Assembly: GCF_030128825.1 (NCBI RefSeq)
Contig: NZ_CP119127.1
Coordinates: 1,798,001-1,862,000 of the forward strand
Direction of reading: 5' to 3'
DNA from: Sphingobium sp. WTD-1
GTDB taxonomy: Bacteria; Pseudomonadota; Alphaproteobacteria; Sphingomonadales; Sphingomonadaceae
Length of the DNA stretch: 64,000 nt
Shown here: one piece after another, positions 10,761-21,485 of the stretch
How positions within the stretch are numbered: the first letter of the stretch is position 1
Layout of the letters: each line of letters begins with the position of its first letter
Notes under the pieces: generated by a model
What the model was told of the DNA's origin: nothing
The model's database searches: none
What the model saw: only the letters and a program-made list of their open reading frames with translations
Position numbers and translations under genes: made by a program

Positions 10761-12584
10761 ATGCGCGGACGAACGGCAATGCTGCTGGCTGCGCTCTGCG
10801 CGCTTCCCGCTCCGGCCATGGCACAGGATGACGGCTTTCGCGCCCGCCTGCCCGAAGATGAAGTCATCTATTTCGTCCTGCCCGACCGCTTCGACAATGC
10901 CGATCCCGCCAATGACAAGGGCGGACTCAAGGGCGACCGGCTCCAGACCGGCTATGATCCCGCATCCAAGGGCTTCTACCATGGCGGCGACATCAAGGGG
11001 CTGATCCGTCGGCTGGATTATATTCAGGGGCTGGGCGCCACCGCCATCTGGGTCGGCCCGATCTTCCGCAACAAGCCGGTGCAGGGGCCCAAGGGACAGG
11101 AAAGCGCCGGCTATCACGGCTACTGGATCACCGATTTCGAGCATGTCGACCCGCATTTCGGCACCGACGCGGATTTCGCCGCGCTGGTGAAGGCCGCCCA
11201 TGGCCGGGGGATGAAAGTCTATATGGACATCATCGCCAACCATACGGCCGACGTGATCCAATATCGCGAATGCGCCGACCGGCCCTGTCCCTATCGCTCG
11301 CGCGCCGACTATCCCTATCAGCGGCGCGGCGGCGTGGCCGGCCCGGCGATCAATCCGGGCTTTGCCGGCGACGCCGATCATAGCGAGGCCAATTTCGGCA
11401 AGCTCACCGACCCGGCCTATGCCTATAGCCCCTTCGTGCCGAAGGGCGAGCAGGCGGTGAAGAACCCGGCCTGGCTCAACGATGTGCGCTATTATCATAA
11501 TCGCGGCGAGACGACCTATTCGGGCGAGAGCGCGACCATGGGCGACTTTGCCGGGCTCGACGATCTGATGACCGAACATCCACGCGTGATCGCCGGCATG
11601 ATCGACATTTTCGGCGGCTGGATCGACCGCTTCGGCATTGACGGCTTCCGCATCGACACCGCCCGCCATGTCGACCCGCATTTCTGGCAGCAGTTCGTAC
11701 CCGCCATGCAGGCGCGGGCCAAAGCGCGCGGCATCCCCAATTTCCATGTCTTTGGCGAAGTCTATGTCGAGACGGTCGATGCCGGCCCGCTTGCCTGGCA
11801 TACCCGCGAAGGTGGCTTCCCCGCCGTGCTCGACTTCGCCTTCCGCCAGGCCGCGCTGGAAACCGTCGCGGGCAAGGCGGCGACCGCCACCTGGGAACGC
11901 ATGCTGACCGGCGATGCCCTCTATCAGGGTGGCGCCGCCACCGCGCGCCAGTTGCCCACCTTCGTTAGCAATCATGACGCCGGCCGTTTTGCTACCTTCG
12001 TCCGCCGCGCCTTCCCGCAGGCGGGCGAGGATGAAGTGCTGCGCCGGGTGATGCTCGCCAACGCCATGCTGCTGACGCTGCGCGGCGTGCCGACCATCTA
12101 TTATGGCGATGAACAGGGTTTCGTCGGCGACGGCGGCGATCAGGACGCGCGCGAGGATATGTTCGGCAGCCAGGTGGCGAGCTATAATGACAATCGCCTG
12201 CTCGGCAGCGATGCGACCACCGCTACCGCGCGCTTCGACCCCGCGCATCCGCTCTATCGCGAGATCGCCGCGCTCGCCCGTCTGCGCACCGGCCATGCCG
12301 CGCTGCGCCGGGGGAATGAGACGATCCGCGCGCGTGGCGATGAACCCGGCCTGTTCGCCGTCTCCCGCTTCGATCCTGACACGGGCGCGGAATATCTGAT
12401 CGCCTTCAACACATCGACCGCGCCGATCAGGGCGCAGGTTCAGGTGGATATAGCCTCCACCGCCTTCGACACCCTAGCCGGCGCGGCCTGTGCCCCGCGC
12501 GCGTCCGCGCCCGGCAGCCTCGCCCTCGACCTTCCTCCCCTTGGCTACAGCGTCTGCGCTGTACGGAGCGCTAATCCGCAATGA
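10761..12584 (+). CDS. Exported alpha-amylase family enzyme (GH13)
   Basis: Secreted glycoside hydrolase acting on alpha-1,4-glucans or cyclodextrins. From the ATG at 10761 (GGGAGG 10 nt upstream) the product is 607 residues with a signal peptide of about 22 (ends AMAQ). In-frame ATGs at 10743 and 10752 are less well spaced from the ribosome site. GH13 regions: VIYFVLPDRFDN, GLGATAIWVGPIF, DIIANHT, nucleophile Asp299 in DGFRIDTARH, acid/base Glu333 in VFGEVY, and third carboxylate Asp406 in SNHDAGR. A C-terminal beta domain ends at PPLGYSVCAV. It resembles periplasmic amylases and cyclomaltodextrinases of Gram-negative bacteria; exact specificity is open. Its stop overlaps the next start by 4 nt (ATGA), the first gene of a four-gene unit. 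Confidence 0.9.
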   Translation: MRGRTAMLLAALCALPAPAMAQDDGFRARLPEDEVIYFVLPDRFDNADPANDKGGLKGDRLQTGYDPASKGFYHGGDIKGLIRRLDYIQGLGATAIWVGPIFRNKPVQGPKGQESAGYHGYWITDFEHVDPHFGTDADFAALVKAAHGRGMKVYMDIIANHTADVIQYRECADRPCPYRSRADYPYQRRGGVAGPAINPGFAGDADHSEANFGKLTDPAYAYSPFVPKGEQAVKNPAWLNDVRYYHNRGETTYSGESATMGDFAGLDDLMTEHPRVIAGMIDIFGGWIDRFGIDGFRIDTARHVDPHFWQQFVPAMQARAKARGIPNFHVFGEVYVETVDAGPLAWHTREGGFPAVLDFAFRQAALETVAGKAATATWERMLTGDALYQGGAATARQLPTFVSNHDAGRFATFVRRAFPQAGEDEVLRRVMLANAMLLTLRGVPTIYYGDEQGFVGDGGDQDAREDMFGSQVASYNDNRLLGSDATTATARFDPAHPLYREIAALARLRTGHAALRRGNETIRARGDEPGLFAVSRFDPDTGAEYLIAFNTSTAPIRAQVQVDIASTAFDTLAGAACAPRASAPGSLALDLPPLGYSVCAVRSANPQ

Positions 12585-14191
12585 CCGACGCAATGACCGA
12601 TATGGCTCCCTGGTGGCGCGGCGCCACCATCTACCAGATATATCCGCGCAGCTTCGCCGACTCCAATGGCGACGGCATCGGCGATCTGGCCGGCATCACC
12701 GCCCATCTTCCCTATGTCGCCTCGCTCGGCGTCGACGCCATCTGGCTCTCGCCCTTCTTCAAGAGCCCGATGCGCGACTTCGGCTATGACGTGTCGGATT
12801 ATTGCGATGTCGATCCGATCTTCGGCACGCTCGCTGATTTCGACGCGCTGATCGCCCGCGCCCATGATCTGGGCCTGCGCATCATCGTCGATCAGGTCTG
12901 GGCCCATACCTCCGACGAACATCCCTGGTTCATCGAAAGCCGCTCCAGCCGTCAGAACGACCATGCCGACTGGTATGTCTGGGCCGATGCGAAGCCCGAC
13001 GGTACGCCGCCCAACAACTGGCAGTCGGTGTTCGGCGGTCCGGCCTGGACCTGGGACGCGCGGCGCGGCCAATATTATATGCACAATTTCCTGAAGGAGC
13101 AGCCGCAGATCAACCTGCACAATGGAAAGGTGCAGGCGGCGGTGCTGGATATCGTGCGCTTCTGGCTGGACCGCGGCGTCGACGGCTTCCGCATCGATGC
13201 GATCAACCATTCGATGCCCGACCCGCAACTGCGCGACAATCCGCCCGCGCCCGAAGACGGTCGCATCCGCACGCGCCCCTATGATTTCCAGATCAAGCGC
13301 TACAGCCAGAGCCACCCGGACATTCCGCTGTTCCTGGAAAAGGTGCGTTCGGTGTTCGACGAATATCCCGATCGCTTCACTGTCGCCGAAGTCGGCGGGG
13401 ATGACAGCGATGCGGAGATGAAGGCCTTCACCCAAGGCGATCATCGCCTCAACACCGCCTATGGCTTCGACTTCCTCTACGCGCCCAAATTGACCGCGCC
13501 GTTCCTGAAAGACGCGCTGTCGCGCTGGCCGGCGGAGCAGGGGATTGGCTGGCCGAGCTGGGCGTTCGAAAATCATGACGCGCCGCGCGCCGTCTCGCGC
13601 TGGGCCGGCGACATCGACGCCCATGCCTATTGCCGGATGAAGATGCTGCTACTCGCCTGCCTGCGCGGCAATATCTTCCTCTATTATGGCGAGGAACTGG
13701 GCCTGCCGCAGGTCGATATCGCGTTCGAGGATCTGCAGGATCCCGAAGCGATCGCCAACTGGCCGCTGACCCTGTCGCGCGACGGCGCCCGCACGCCCAT
13801 GCCCTGGATCGGCGCGGCGCCCTGGCTCGGCTTTTCCGAGGCCAGGCCCTGGCTGCCGGTGGGGGAGGCGCATCGTCCGCTCGCCGTCGACGCGCAGGAA
13901 GCCGACCCCGCCTCGCTGCTCCACTGGACGCGCGAGGTGCTGGCCCTGCGCAATGCCACCCCGGCGCTGCGCAGCGGCACGATCACCTTTCTCGATACGC
14001 CGGACGATCTGCTCGCCTTTGAACGGACGCAGGACGGACAGCAGCGCCTCTGCGTCTTCAACCTTGGCACCGGCCCCGTCGCCTGGCGCCCGGCCGATGC
14101 GGACCGCTGGCAGGTCGAACTGTCGACCGGCACCATCGCCGACTGGAATTTCGCCCCCGCATCCGGCCTCGCCGCCGCCTTCCAAGTTTAA
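12581..14191 (+). CDS. Alpha-glucosidase (GH13, oligo-1,6/alpha-glucosidase group)
   Basis: Cytoplasmic enzyme releasing glucose from malto- or isomalto-oligosaccharides: 536 residues and no signal peptide. The typical opening WWRGATIYQIYPRSFADSNGDG and the QPQINLHN segment place it with alpha-glucosidases rather than amylases. Catalytic residues are all present: nucleophile Asp206 (DGFRIDAINH), acid/base Glu270 (VAEVGG) and Asp333 (FENHDAPR). It overlaps the amylase stop by 4 nt, so translation is coupled, and is followed 10 nt later by the GH97 gene. A compartment split is implied: amylase and GH97 exported, this enzyme inside working on sugars imported by the MFS carrier. Confidence 0.93.
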   Translation: MTDAMTDMAPWWRGATIYQIYPRSFADSNGDGIGDLAGITAHLPYVASLGVDAIWLSPFFKSPMRDFGYDVSDYCDVDPIFGTLADFDALIARAHDLGLRIIVDQVWAHTSDEHPWFIESRSSRQNDHADWYVWADAKPDGTPPNNWQSVFGGPAWTWDARRGQYYMHNFLKEQPQINLHNGKVQAAVLDIVRFWLDRGVDGFRIDAINHSMPDPQLRDNPPAPEDGRIRTRPYDFQIKRYSQSHPDIPLFLEKVRSVFDEYPDRFTVAEVGGDDSDAEMKAFTQGDHRLNTAYGFDFLYAPKLTAPFLKDALSRWPAEQGIGWPSWAFENHDAPRAVSRWAGDIDAHAYCRMKMLLLACLRGNIFLYYGEELGLPQVDIAFEDLQDPEAIANWPLTLSRDGARTPMPWIGAAPWLGFSEARPWLPVGEAHRPLAVDAQEADPASLLHWTREVLALRNATPALRSGTITFLDTPDDLLAFERTQDGQQRLCVFNLGTGPVAWRPADADRWQVELSTGTIADWNFAPASGLAAAFQV

Positions 14192-14201
14192 GGACGTTCC
14201 C

Positions 14202-16256
14202 ATGACGCGACTGACCGCGCTCGCTCTCCCGCTCATTGCCCTGGCGCTCGCGCCCACAGTCGCGCGCGCCGATGTGGTGGCCAGGGCCGCCTCGCCCGAC
14301 GGCCATATCACCCTCACCATCAGCCTCGATGGCGAGGGGCGCCCCAGCTATGCCGTGCAGCGCAATGGCAAGCCGCTGATCGCCGATTCCCGTTTGGGCT
14401 TCATGTTCACCGACGCGCCCAAGATCGAGCGCAACCTGACGCTGGCCGACGGCAAGCAGGCGAGCAGCGACACGAGCTGGACCCAGCCCTGGGGCGAATG
14501 GACCAGTATCCGCGACCATCATAATGAGCTGAAGCTGGTCTTCCGCGAGAAGGGCGATCTCCAGCGGGAGATGGACGTGACCTTCCGCCTGTTCGATGAT
14601 GGCGTCGCCTTCCGCTACAGCCTGCCCGATCAGGCCAATCTCCATCACGCCAACATTGCCGAGGAACTGACTCAGTTTGCTTTTGCGCAAGGCGGCACCG
14701 CCTGGTGGAAGCCCGCCTATGAATGGAACCGTGAGGAATATCTCTACAACCGCACCCCGCTCGACGCGGTCGGCACCGCCCAGACGGTGATGACGGTGAA
14801 GCTGGCCGACGGCACCCATGTCGCCCTGCATGAGGCCGCGCTGGTCGATTATGCGGGCATGAATCTCGCCCGCGCCGAAGGCAACACCTTCCGCGCCGAT
14901 CTGACGCCGGGGGCGGGCGCGCCCAAGGTGTCGCGCGACGCCGGCTTCTCCACCCCATGGCGCACCATCGCCGTCGCCGACGATGCCGCCGGCCTCTACA
15001 TGAACCACATGATCCTGAACTTGAACGAGCCCAACAAGCTCGGCGACGTTTCGTGGATCAAGCCGGGCAAGTTCGTCGGCGTCTGGTGGAACATGATCAA
15101 GGGCGAATGGAGCTGGGCGCGCGGCCCGAAACATGGCGCCACCACCGCCAATGTCCGCCGCTACATCGATTTTGCCGCCGCCAGCGGCATCCCCGCCGTG
15201 CTGGTCGAAGGCTGGAATGTCGGCTGGGACGGCAATTGGTTCGGCAATGGCAAGGATATGAACTTCTCGCAGCCGACCGAGGATTTCGATGCAGACGGCC
15301 TTGCCGCCTATGCGAAATCCAAGGGCGTCACGCTGATCGGCCATCATGAAACCGGCGGCTCGGCCAGCCATTATGACGGCCAGCTCGACACCGCCTTCAA
15401 ATGGGCGGCCGACCATGGCGAGCAGGTGGTGAAGACCGGCTATGTCACCGATGCCGGCCAGATCGAGCGGGTCGACGCCGATGGCGCGAAGCATCGCGAA
15501 TGGCATGAAGGCCAGTGGATGGTGAACCATTATCTGCGCGTCGTGCAGACCGCCGCCAAATATCATGTCAGCATCGACAGCCATGAACCGGTCAAGGACA
15601 CGGGCCTGCGCCGCACCTATCCCAACTGGGTCGCGCGCGAAGGCGGCCGGGGCATGGAATATAATGCCTGGGTCGGCGGCAAGAACCCGCCCGAGCATGA
15701 GGCGAACCTGGTCTTCACCCAATTGCTGGGCGGCCCGATGGACTTCACCCCCGGCGTCCTCAGCCTGTCGGGTTCGGAAGGCAGCACGATCCACTCGACC
15801 ATCGCCAAGCAGCTCGCCCTCTATGTCGTCCTCTATTCGCCGGTCGTGATGGCCGCCGACACGCCGGAAAATTACGCCAAATATCCCGGCCCCTTCCAGT
15901 TCATCAAGGATGTGCCGACCGACTGGTCCGACACCCGCGCCTTGAATGGCGAGGTCGGCGACTATGTCACCATCGCGCGCAAGGCGAAGGGCAGCGACGA
16001 CTGGTATCTGGGCGCCGTCGGCGACGAACAGGCGCGCTCCAGCAAGGTGACGCTCGATTTCCTCGATGCCGGTCGCAGCTACACCGCCGAAATCTACCGC
16101 GACGGCCCCGGCGCCGACTATCGCACCGAGGCACGCCACGCGATCGTGATCGAGAAGAAGCCGGTGAAGAAGGGCGACGTCCTCGCCATCGACCTGGCGC
16201 CCGGCGGCGGCCAGACGATCCGCTTCGTCGCCAGCGGCGGCAAGCGCAAGCGGTGA
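14202..16256 (+). CDS. GH97 alpha-glucosidase, SusB-like
   Basis: Exported calcium-dependent enzyme of glycoside hydrolase family 97; the Bacteroides SusB member is an inverting alpha-glucosidase of starch use. The product is 684 residues with a signal peptide of about 23 (ends ARAD). AAGGA precedes the ATG at 14202; the frame is open upstream only as a shadow of the previous gene. Conserved carboxylate-bearing segments are visible: LIGHHETGG, SIDSHEP and REGGRGMEYNAW, which correspond to the calcium-ligand and general-base regions of the inverting members. The N-terminal beta-super-sandwich (VVARAASPDGHITL...) and C-terminal beta domain are complete. The family also has retaining alpha-galactosidases with an Asp nucleophile; the glutamates here and the locus favour alpha-glucosidase. 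Confidence 0.92.
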   Translation: MTRLTALALPLIALALAPTVARADVVARAASPDGHITLTISLDGEGRPSYAVQRNGKPLIADSRLGFMFTDAPKIERNLTLADGKQASSDTSWTQPWGEWTSIRDHHNELKLVFREKGDLQREMDVTFRLFDDGVAFRYSLPDQANLHHANIAEELTQFAFAQGGTAWWKPAYEWNREEYLYNRTPLDAVGTAQTVMTVKLADGTHVALHEAALVDYAGMNLARAEGNTFRADLTPGAGAPKVSRDAGFSTPWRTIAVADDAAGLYMNHMILNLNEPNKLGDVSWIKPGKFVGVWWNMIKGEWSWARGPKHGATTANVRRYIDFAAASGIPAVLVEGWNVGWDGNWFGNGKDMNFSQPTEDFDADGLAAYAKSKGVTLIGHHETGGSASHYDGQLDTAFKWAADHGEQVVKTGYVTDAGQIERVDADGAKHREWHEGQWMVNHYLRVVQTAAKYHVSIDSHEPVKDTGLRRTYPNWVAREGGRGMEYNAWVGGKNPPEHEANLVFTQLLGGPMDFTPGVLSLSGSEGSTIHSTIAKQLALYVVLYSPVVMAADTPENYAKYPGPFQFIKDVPTDWSDTRALNGEVGDYVTIARKAKGSDDWYLGAVGDEQARSSKVTLDFLDAGRSYTAEIYRDGPGADYRTEARHAIVIEKKPVKKGDVLAIDLAPGGGQTIRFVASGGKRKR

Positions 16257-16310
16257 CGCTGGCCCGGCTGTCCTACAGGGCCGCATCCCTATAGACTGGC
16301 CTCGCGACTC

Positions 16311-16347
16311 TGCCCGCCCCACTTTCCGATAGGATCAGGGGCGGGCA
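16311..16347. terminator. 10-bp GC-rich hairpin between GH97 and MFS genes
   Basis: TGCCCGCCCC (16311-16320) and GGGGCGGGCA (16338-16347) form a perfect stem with a 17-nt loop. No T-run follows, so it may attenuate rather than stop transcription into the transporter gene. Confidence 0.5.
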
Positions 16348-16399
16348 ATTAAATGTCAAAATGTGCGGGAAATGTGCGAAGTTAAGGCGAAGGATGGGG

Positions 16400-17914
16400 A
16401 TGGCCGGAATGAATGAGATGGGGCTGGAAACGGGCGCGACGACGTCCGACGGTCGGCCGCGCCAGAGCTTTTGGGGGCTGTGGAATATCAGCTTCGGCTT
16501 CTTCGGCATCCAGATCGGCTTCGCGCTGCAGAACGCCAACATGTCGCGCATCTTCCAGTCGCTGGGGGAAAATCTCGACAATCTCGCCTTGCTGTGGATC
16601 GCCGCGCCGCTGACCGGCCTGCTGGTCCAGCCGGTGATCGGCCATTATAGCGACCGCACCTGGTGCCGCCTCGGCCGCCGCCGGCCCTATTTCTTTGCCG
16701 GTGCGCTGTTCGCAGCGCTCGCTTTGTTCGGCATGCCGAATGCCCCGGGCCTGATGGCCGCCGCGCTGATGCTCTGGATTCTCGACGCCTCGCTCAACGT
16801 CTCGATGGAGCCGTTCCGCGCCTTTGTCGGCGACATGCTGGCGAAGGAACAGCATATGGCCGGCTATGCGATCCAGACCGCCTTCATCGGCACTGGCGCG
16901 GTGATCGGCTCCTCAACCCCCTGGCTGCTCGACCAGCTGGGCGTCTCCAATGTCGCGCCCGCCGGCATGATCCCCGACACGGTGCGCATTAGCTTCTATA
17001 TCGGCGGTGCTGCGCTGTTCCTCGCCGTGCTCTGGACCGTGCTCACCACCCGCGAATATTCGCCCGAGCAGATGGCCCGCTTTGCACAGGCCAGCGACGC
17101 GGCAAGCCATGAGGCGGCGCCACCGGTCCCCGCCGGTGGTCCGCTCTGGATCGTCGCCGGCCTCGCCATCATCGCCGCTGTCTGGGGCTGGGCGCTGGAA
17201 AAGGAGCTGTATCTGCTGGGCGGGCTCCTTGCCGCCTATGGCATCGCCCGCATCGTCGCGCGGCCCCTCCATGCGCAGGGTCGGACCGACAATCTGCTCA
17301 GCCATGTGGTCGGCAATTTCGCGACCATGCCGGCGATGATGAAGAAGCTGGCGCTGGTCCAGTTCTTCACCTGGTCGGCGCTCTTCATCATGTGGATCTA
17401 TACTACGCCGGTGGTCGCCCAATATGTCTTCGGATCGGCCGACCCGACCAGCGCCGCCTATAATGAAGGGGGCAATTGGGTCGGCATCCTCTTCGCCACC
17501 TATAATGGCGTGGCCGCCTTCGCTGCGCCCTTCCTGCTCCAGCCGCTTGCCCGCCGCATCGGCCAGGCCCAAACCCATGCGCTGGCGCTCACGCTTGGCG
17601 CGCTGGGCTTCCTGTCCTTCCTCGTCCTGCGCGATGCGCAGGCGCTGCTATTGTCGGAAGTGGCGATCGGCATCGCCTGGGCATCGACCCTCGCCATGCC
17701 CTATGCGATGCTCGCCTCCAGCGTGCCGCAGACCAAGCTCGGCATCTATATGGGGCTGTTCAACGCCTTCGTCGTCATCCCGCAATTGCTGGTGGCGACG
17801 GTGATGGGCACGATCATGCGCCATTTCTTCCCGACCGAACCGATCTGGACCATGGCCTTTGCCGGCGCCGTCATGCTGCTGGCGGCGCTCGCCACCCTGC
17901 GCTGCCGGGACTGA
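16400..17914 (+). CDS. MFS sugar transporter (SLC45/maltose-sucrose carrier type)
   Basis: Inner-membrane carrier, 504 residues with about 12 membrane helices. Family motifs: NISFGFFGIQIGFALQNAN in helix 1, GHYSDRTWCRLGRRRPYF after helix 2-3 (the RRPY signature of sucrose/maltose-proton symporters), and DASLNVSMEPFRAFVGDML. It most likely brings malto-oligosaccharides produced in the periplasm to the cytoplasmic GH13 alpha-glucosidase. Starts at 16361, 16394, 16400 and 16409 are in frame; 16400 is preferred because AAGG lies 6 nt upstream. It is the last gene of the maltodextrin block, 143 nt after GH97. Confidence 0.88.
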   Translation: MAGMNEMGLETGATTSDGRPRQSFWGLWNISFGFFGIQIGFALQNANMSRIFQSLGENLDNLALLWIAAPLTGLLVQPVIGHYSDRTWCRLGRRRPYFFAGALFAALALFGMPNAPGLMAAALMLWILDASLNVSMEPFRAFVGDMLAKEQHMAGYAIQTAFIGTGAVIGSSTPWLLDQLGVSNVAPAGMIPDTVRISFYIGGAALFLAVLWTVLTTREYSPEQMARFAQASDAASHEAAPPVPAGGPLWIVAGLAIIAAVWGWALEKELYLLGGLLAAYGIARIVARPLHAQGRTDNLLSHVVGNFATMPAMMKKLALVQFFTWSALFIMWIYTTPVVAQYVFGSADPTSAAYNEGGNWVGILFATYNGVAAFAAPFLLQPLARRIGQAQTHALALTLGALGFLSFLVLRDAQALLLSEVAIGIAWASTLAMPYAMLASSVPQTKLGIYMGLFNAFVVIPQLLVATVMGTIMRHFFPTEPIWTMAFAGAVMLLAALATLRCRD

Positions 17915-17926
17915 CCGGCAGCGCAG
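17897..17926. terminator. Perfect 12-bp hairpin with the MFS stop codon in its loop
   Basis: CTGCGCTGCCGG (17897-17908) and CCGGCAGCGCAG (17915-17926) flank the 6-nt loop GACTGA, which contains the stop codon of the MFS gene. It lies between convergent genes and could serve both, although T-runs are missing. Confidence 0.55.
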
Positions 17927-17979
17927 AGGGGAAGGGGGACTATCAAGCCGCTGATGCGCAGCATCATTGCGGCTTGCAA

Positions 17980-19032
17980 TTACGCCGCCTGGCGTTCCGC
18001 TTCGGCGATGATGGCCTCGGCCATTTCGTCGGCGACCAGCGCGGGGGAGCGTTCCTCGCGCTTGGCCTGGTCCAGTATCTGGGCGACCCGGCCGCCGATC
18101 TGGTCGACGCGGGCGGCGACGCTGGCGCGGTCCTCGCCCAGATATTCGGCCGACACGCTGATGATCCCGCCGGCATTGGCGACATAGTCGGGCACATAGA
18201 CGATGCCGCGCGTCCGCAGCAGCTCCGCCACATCGGGCGTCGCCAGCTGGTTGTTGGCCGCGCCGCAGACCAGGCGGGCCTGCATCGCCGCCACGCTCTG
18301 CGGATCGAGCGCGCCGCCCAGGGCGCAGGGGGCAAAGATATCCGCCTCGACCGCGGCGATGTCGGCCACGTCCACCACATTCGCGTTCAGCACGGCGGCC
18401 AGCGTGTTGCGGCGGCGCGGATCGATATCGGCGATCACCAGGCGGGCGCCGGCATCGGCCAGGCGACGGCACAGCGCCGCGCCGACATTGCCGGTGCCCT
18501 GCACCGCGACCGTCAGGTCGGACAGTTCGGCGCCCAGCGACTGGCGGGCCGCCGCCTGCATCGCCTCGAACACGCCCAGCGCGGTCCAGGGCGACGGATC
18601 GCCGCCGGCCGCGCCCTCGGCGACATCCAGGCCCGCGACATGGCGGGTCTGGCTGGCGACTGCCTGCATGTCGGCGACGCTGGTGCCGACATCTTCGGCG
18701 GTGACATAGGTGCCGCCCAGTTCCTCGACAGCGCGGCCGAACGCCTGGAACAGCGCGACCCGGTCGAACTCGCCTTCGGGCCGGCGCAGCACCGCCTTGG
18801 CGCCGCCAAAGGGCAGGCCGGCCATGGCATTCTTGTAGCTCATGCCTTCGGCCAGGCGGCAGGCATCGTCCAGCGCCGCGCCGATATCGGCATAATGCCA
18901 GAAGCGGCAGCCGCCGGCGCCCGGCCCGATCGCGGTGCTGTGGATGGCAATCACGCCGTCCAGCCCGCTGGCGGGATCAAGCAGCCGCACCGACTGCATC
19001 GGCGGGTTCAGGCGGGCAGGACGGGAAACCAT
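17980..19032 (-). CDS. Leucine/Glu/Phe/Val-type amino-acid dehydrogenase
   Basis: NAD(P)-dependent oxidative deaminase of the Glu/Leu/Phe/Val dehydrogenase superfamily; 350 residues, close to leucine dehydrogenases. The N-terminal catalytic domain carries AIGPGAGGCRFW, SYKNAMAGLPFGGAKAVL (catalytic lysine region) and VTAEDVGTSVADM (catalytic aspartate). The Rossmann domain follows with VQGTGNVGAALCRRL and the adenine-side Asp in IADIDP, suggesting NAD. The start is the ATG at 19032 with GGAGAAGA upstream; 27 further codons are open but lack a good start. It is divergent from an Lrp-family regulator with a symmetric double palindrome between, so the regulator probably controls it in response to a branched-chain amino acid (inference). 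Confidence 0.9.
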   Translation of the reverse strand: MVSRPARLNPPMQSVRLLDPASGLDGVIAIHSTAIGPGAGGCRFWHYADIGAALDDACRLAEGMSYKNAMAGLPFGGAKAVLRRPEGEFDRVALFQAFGRAVEELGGTYVTAEDVGTSVADMQAVASQTRHVAGLDVAEGAAGGDPSPWTALGVFEAMQAAARQSLGAELSDLTVAVQGTGNVGAALCRRLADAGARLVIADIDPRRRNTLAAVLNANVVDVADIAAVEADIFAPCALGGALDPQSVAAMQARLVCGAANNQLATPDVAELLRTRGIVYVPDYVANAGGIISVSAEYLGEDRASVAARVDQIGGRVAQILDQAKREERSPALVADEMAEAIIAEAERQAA

Positions 19033-19103
19033 ATTCTTCTCCTCGGGATGATGCCGCCTTATCGCCGGTCGCCAGAGAAGAATCTTGCCTGATTTGAAGC
19101 CCG

Positions 19104-19146
19104 ATATCGCCAATATGAGGATGAATTATCCTGTCATTGGCGATAT
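19104..19146. promoter_or_regulatory. Concentric double palindrome, probable Lrp-type operator
   Basis: ATATCGCCAAT (19104-19114) and ATTGGCGATAT (19136-19146) are perfect 11-nt inverted arms; inside, AGGAT (19118-19122) and ATCCT (19128-19132) share the same centre at 19125. The outer half-site centres are 32 bp apart, about three helical turns. It sits between the divergent dehydrogenase and Lrp genes and ends 10 bp before the Lrp start. Confidence 0.75.
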
Positions 19147-19156
19147 GTAGGAAAAT

Positions 19157-19618
19157 ATGATCGAACTCGACCATTTCGAGCGGAAGATTCTCCGCGAATT
19201 GCAGCGCGATGCCAGCCAGACCACGGCGGAGATTGCGGACAAGGTCGGGCTGACCCCGTCGCCCTGCTGGCGCCGCATCGATCGGCTGGAAAAGGAAGGG
19301 CTGATCCGCAAGCGGGTGGCCTTGCTCGACCGGCGCAAGGTCGGCCTCAATGCCCAGGTCTTCGCTCAGGTAAAGCTCAACGCCCATGGCCGCGCCAATC
19401 TGGACGAATTCAGCGCCGCGATCGGCGGCTTTCCCGAAGTGCTGGAGGCGTTCGTGCTGCTCGGCACGATGGATTTCATGCTGCGCATCGTGGCCAAGGA
19501 TATCGAGGCCTATGAACGCTTCTTCTTCGAACGGCTGAGCAAGCTGCCCGGCGTCCAGGAAATCAACTCGACCGTCGCCCTGTCGGAAATCAAGTCGACC
19601 CACGAACTGCCGATATGA
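19157..19618 (+). CDS. Lrp/AsnC-family transcriptional regulator
   Basis: A 153-residue feast/famine regulator. The N-terminal winged helix-turn-helix is typical (LDHFERKILRELQRDASQ, then the recognition region VGLTPSPCWRRIDRLEKEG), followed by the RAM ligand-binding domain (VFAQVKLNAHG, VLEAFVLLGTMDFMLRIVA, LPGVQEINSTVALSEIK). TAGGAAA is just upstream of the ATG. Divergent to the amino-acid dehydrogenase gene; in many proteobacteria this pairing is an amino-acid-induced catabolic switch. The palindrome at 19104-19146 is its likely binding site and covers its own promoter region too. Confidence 0.92.
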   Translation: MIELDHFERKILRELQRDASQTTAEIADKVGLTPSPCWRRIDRLEKEGLIRKRVALLDRRKVGLNAQVFAQVKLNAHGRANLDEFSAAIGGFPEVLEAFVLLGTMDFMLRIVAKDIEAYERFFFERLSKLPGVQEINSTVALSEIKSTHELPI

Positions 19619-19621
19619 CAT

Positions 19622-19645
19622 GGCGGCCGGTAGGCACCGGCCGCC
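19622..19645. terminator. Bidirectional hairpin between Lrp and peptidase genes
   Basis: GGCGGCCGGT (19622-19631), loop AGGC, ACCGGCCGCC (19636-19645): a perfect 10-bp stem between two convergent genes, directly after the Lrp stop. Confidence 0.65.
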
Positions 19646-19657
19646 ACGCCTCACATC

Positions 19658-21334
<1,677 letters not shown>

Positions 21335-21411
21335 GGGTAACTCCTTATCTCTCTTGGATATTGCGCGGCGCGAGTCAGCGGCCGGCAATGCGAGGGGATA
21401 ATGCCCATGCG

Positions 21412-21433
21412 ACGCCATATGTCGATATGGCGT
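21412..21433. promoter_or_regulatory. 9-bp inverted repeat upstream of the M28 peptidase
   Basis: ACGCCATAT (21412-21420), GTCG, ATATGGCGT (21425-21433): perfect dyad about 80 bp upstream of the peptidase start. It could be an operator; no cognate regulator can be named. Confidence 0.4.
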
Positions 21434-21444
21434 GGAATTTTAGG

Positions 21445-21480
21445 GCGCCGCCGCCATCCGCAAGGGGATGGCGGCGGCGC
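21445..21480 (-). terminator. 15-bp hairpin terminator after the GH1 gene
   Basis: GCGCCGCCGCCATCC (21445-21459) and GGATGGCGGCGGCGC (21466-21480) form a perfect 15-bp stem 5 nt downstream of the GH1 stop, closing the hydrolase operon. Only a short AAAATT follows on the minus strand. Confidence 0.65.
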
Positions 21481-21485
21481 TCGGG

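Noticed and set aside
14058..16322. 754-codon minus-strand open frame
   Set aside because: Opposite the GH97 gene, which has a signal peptide and family motifs; antisense shadow.
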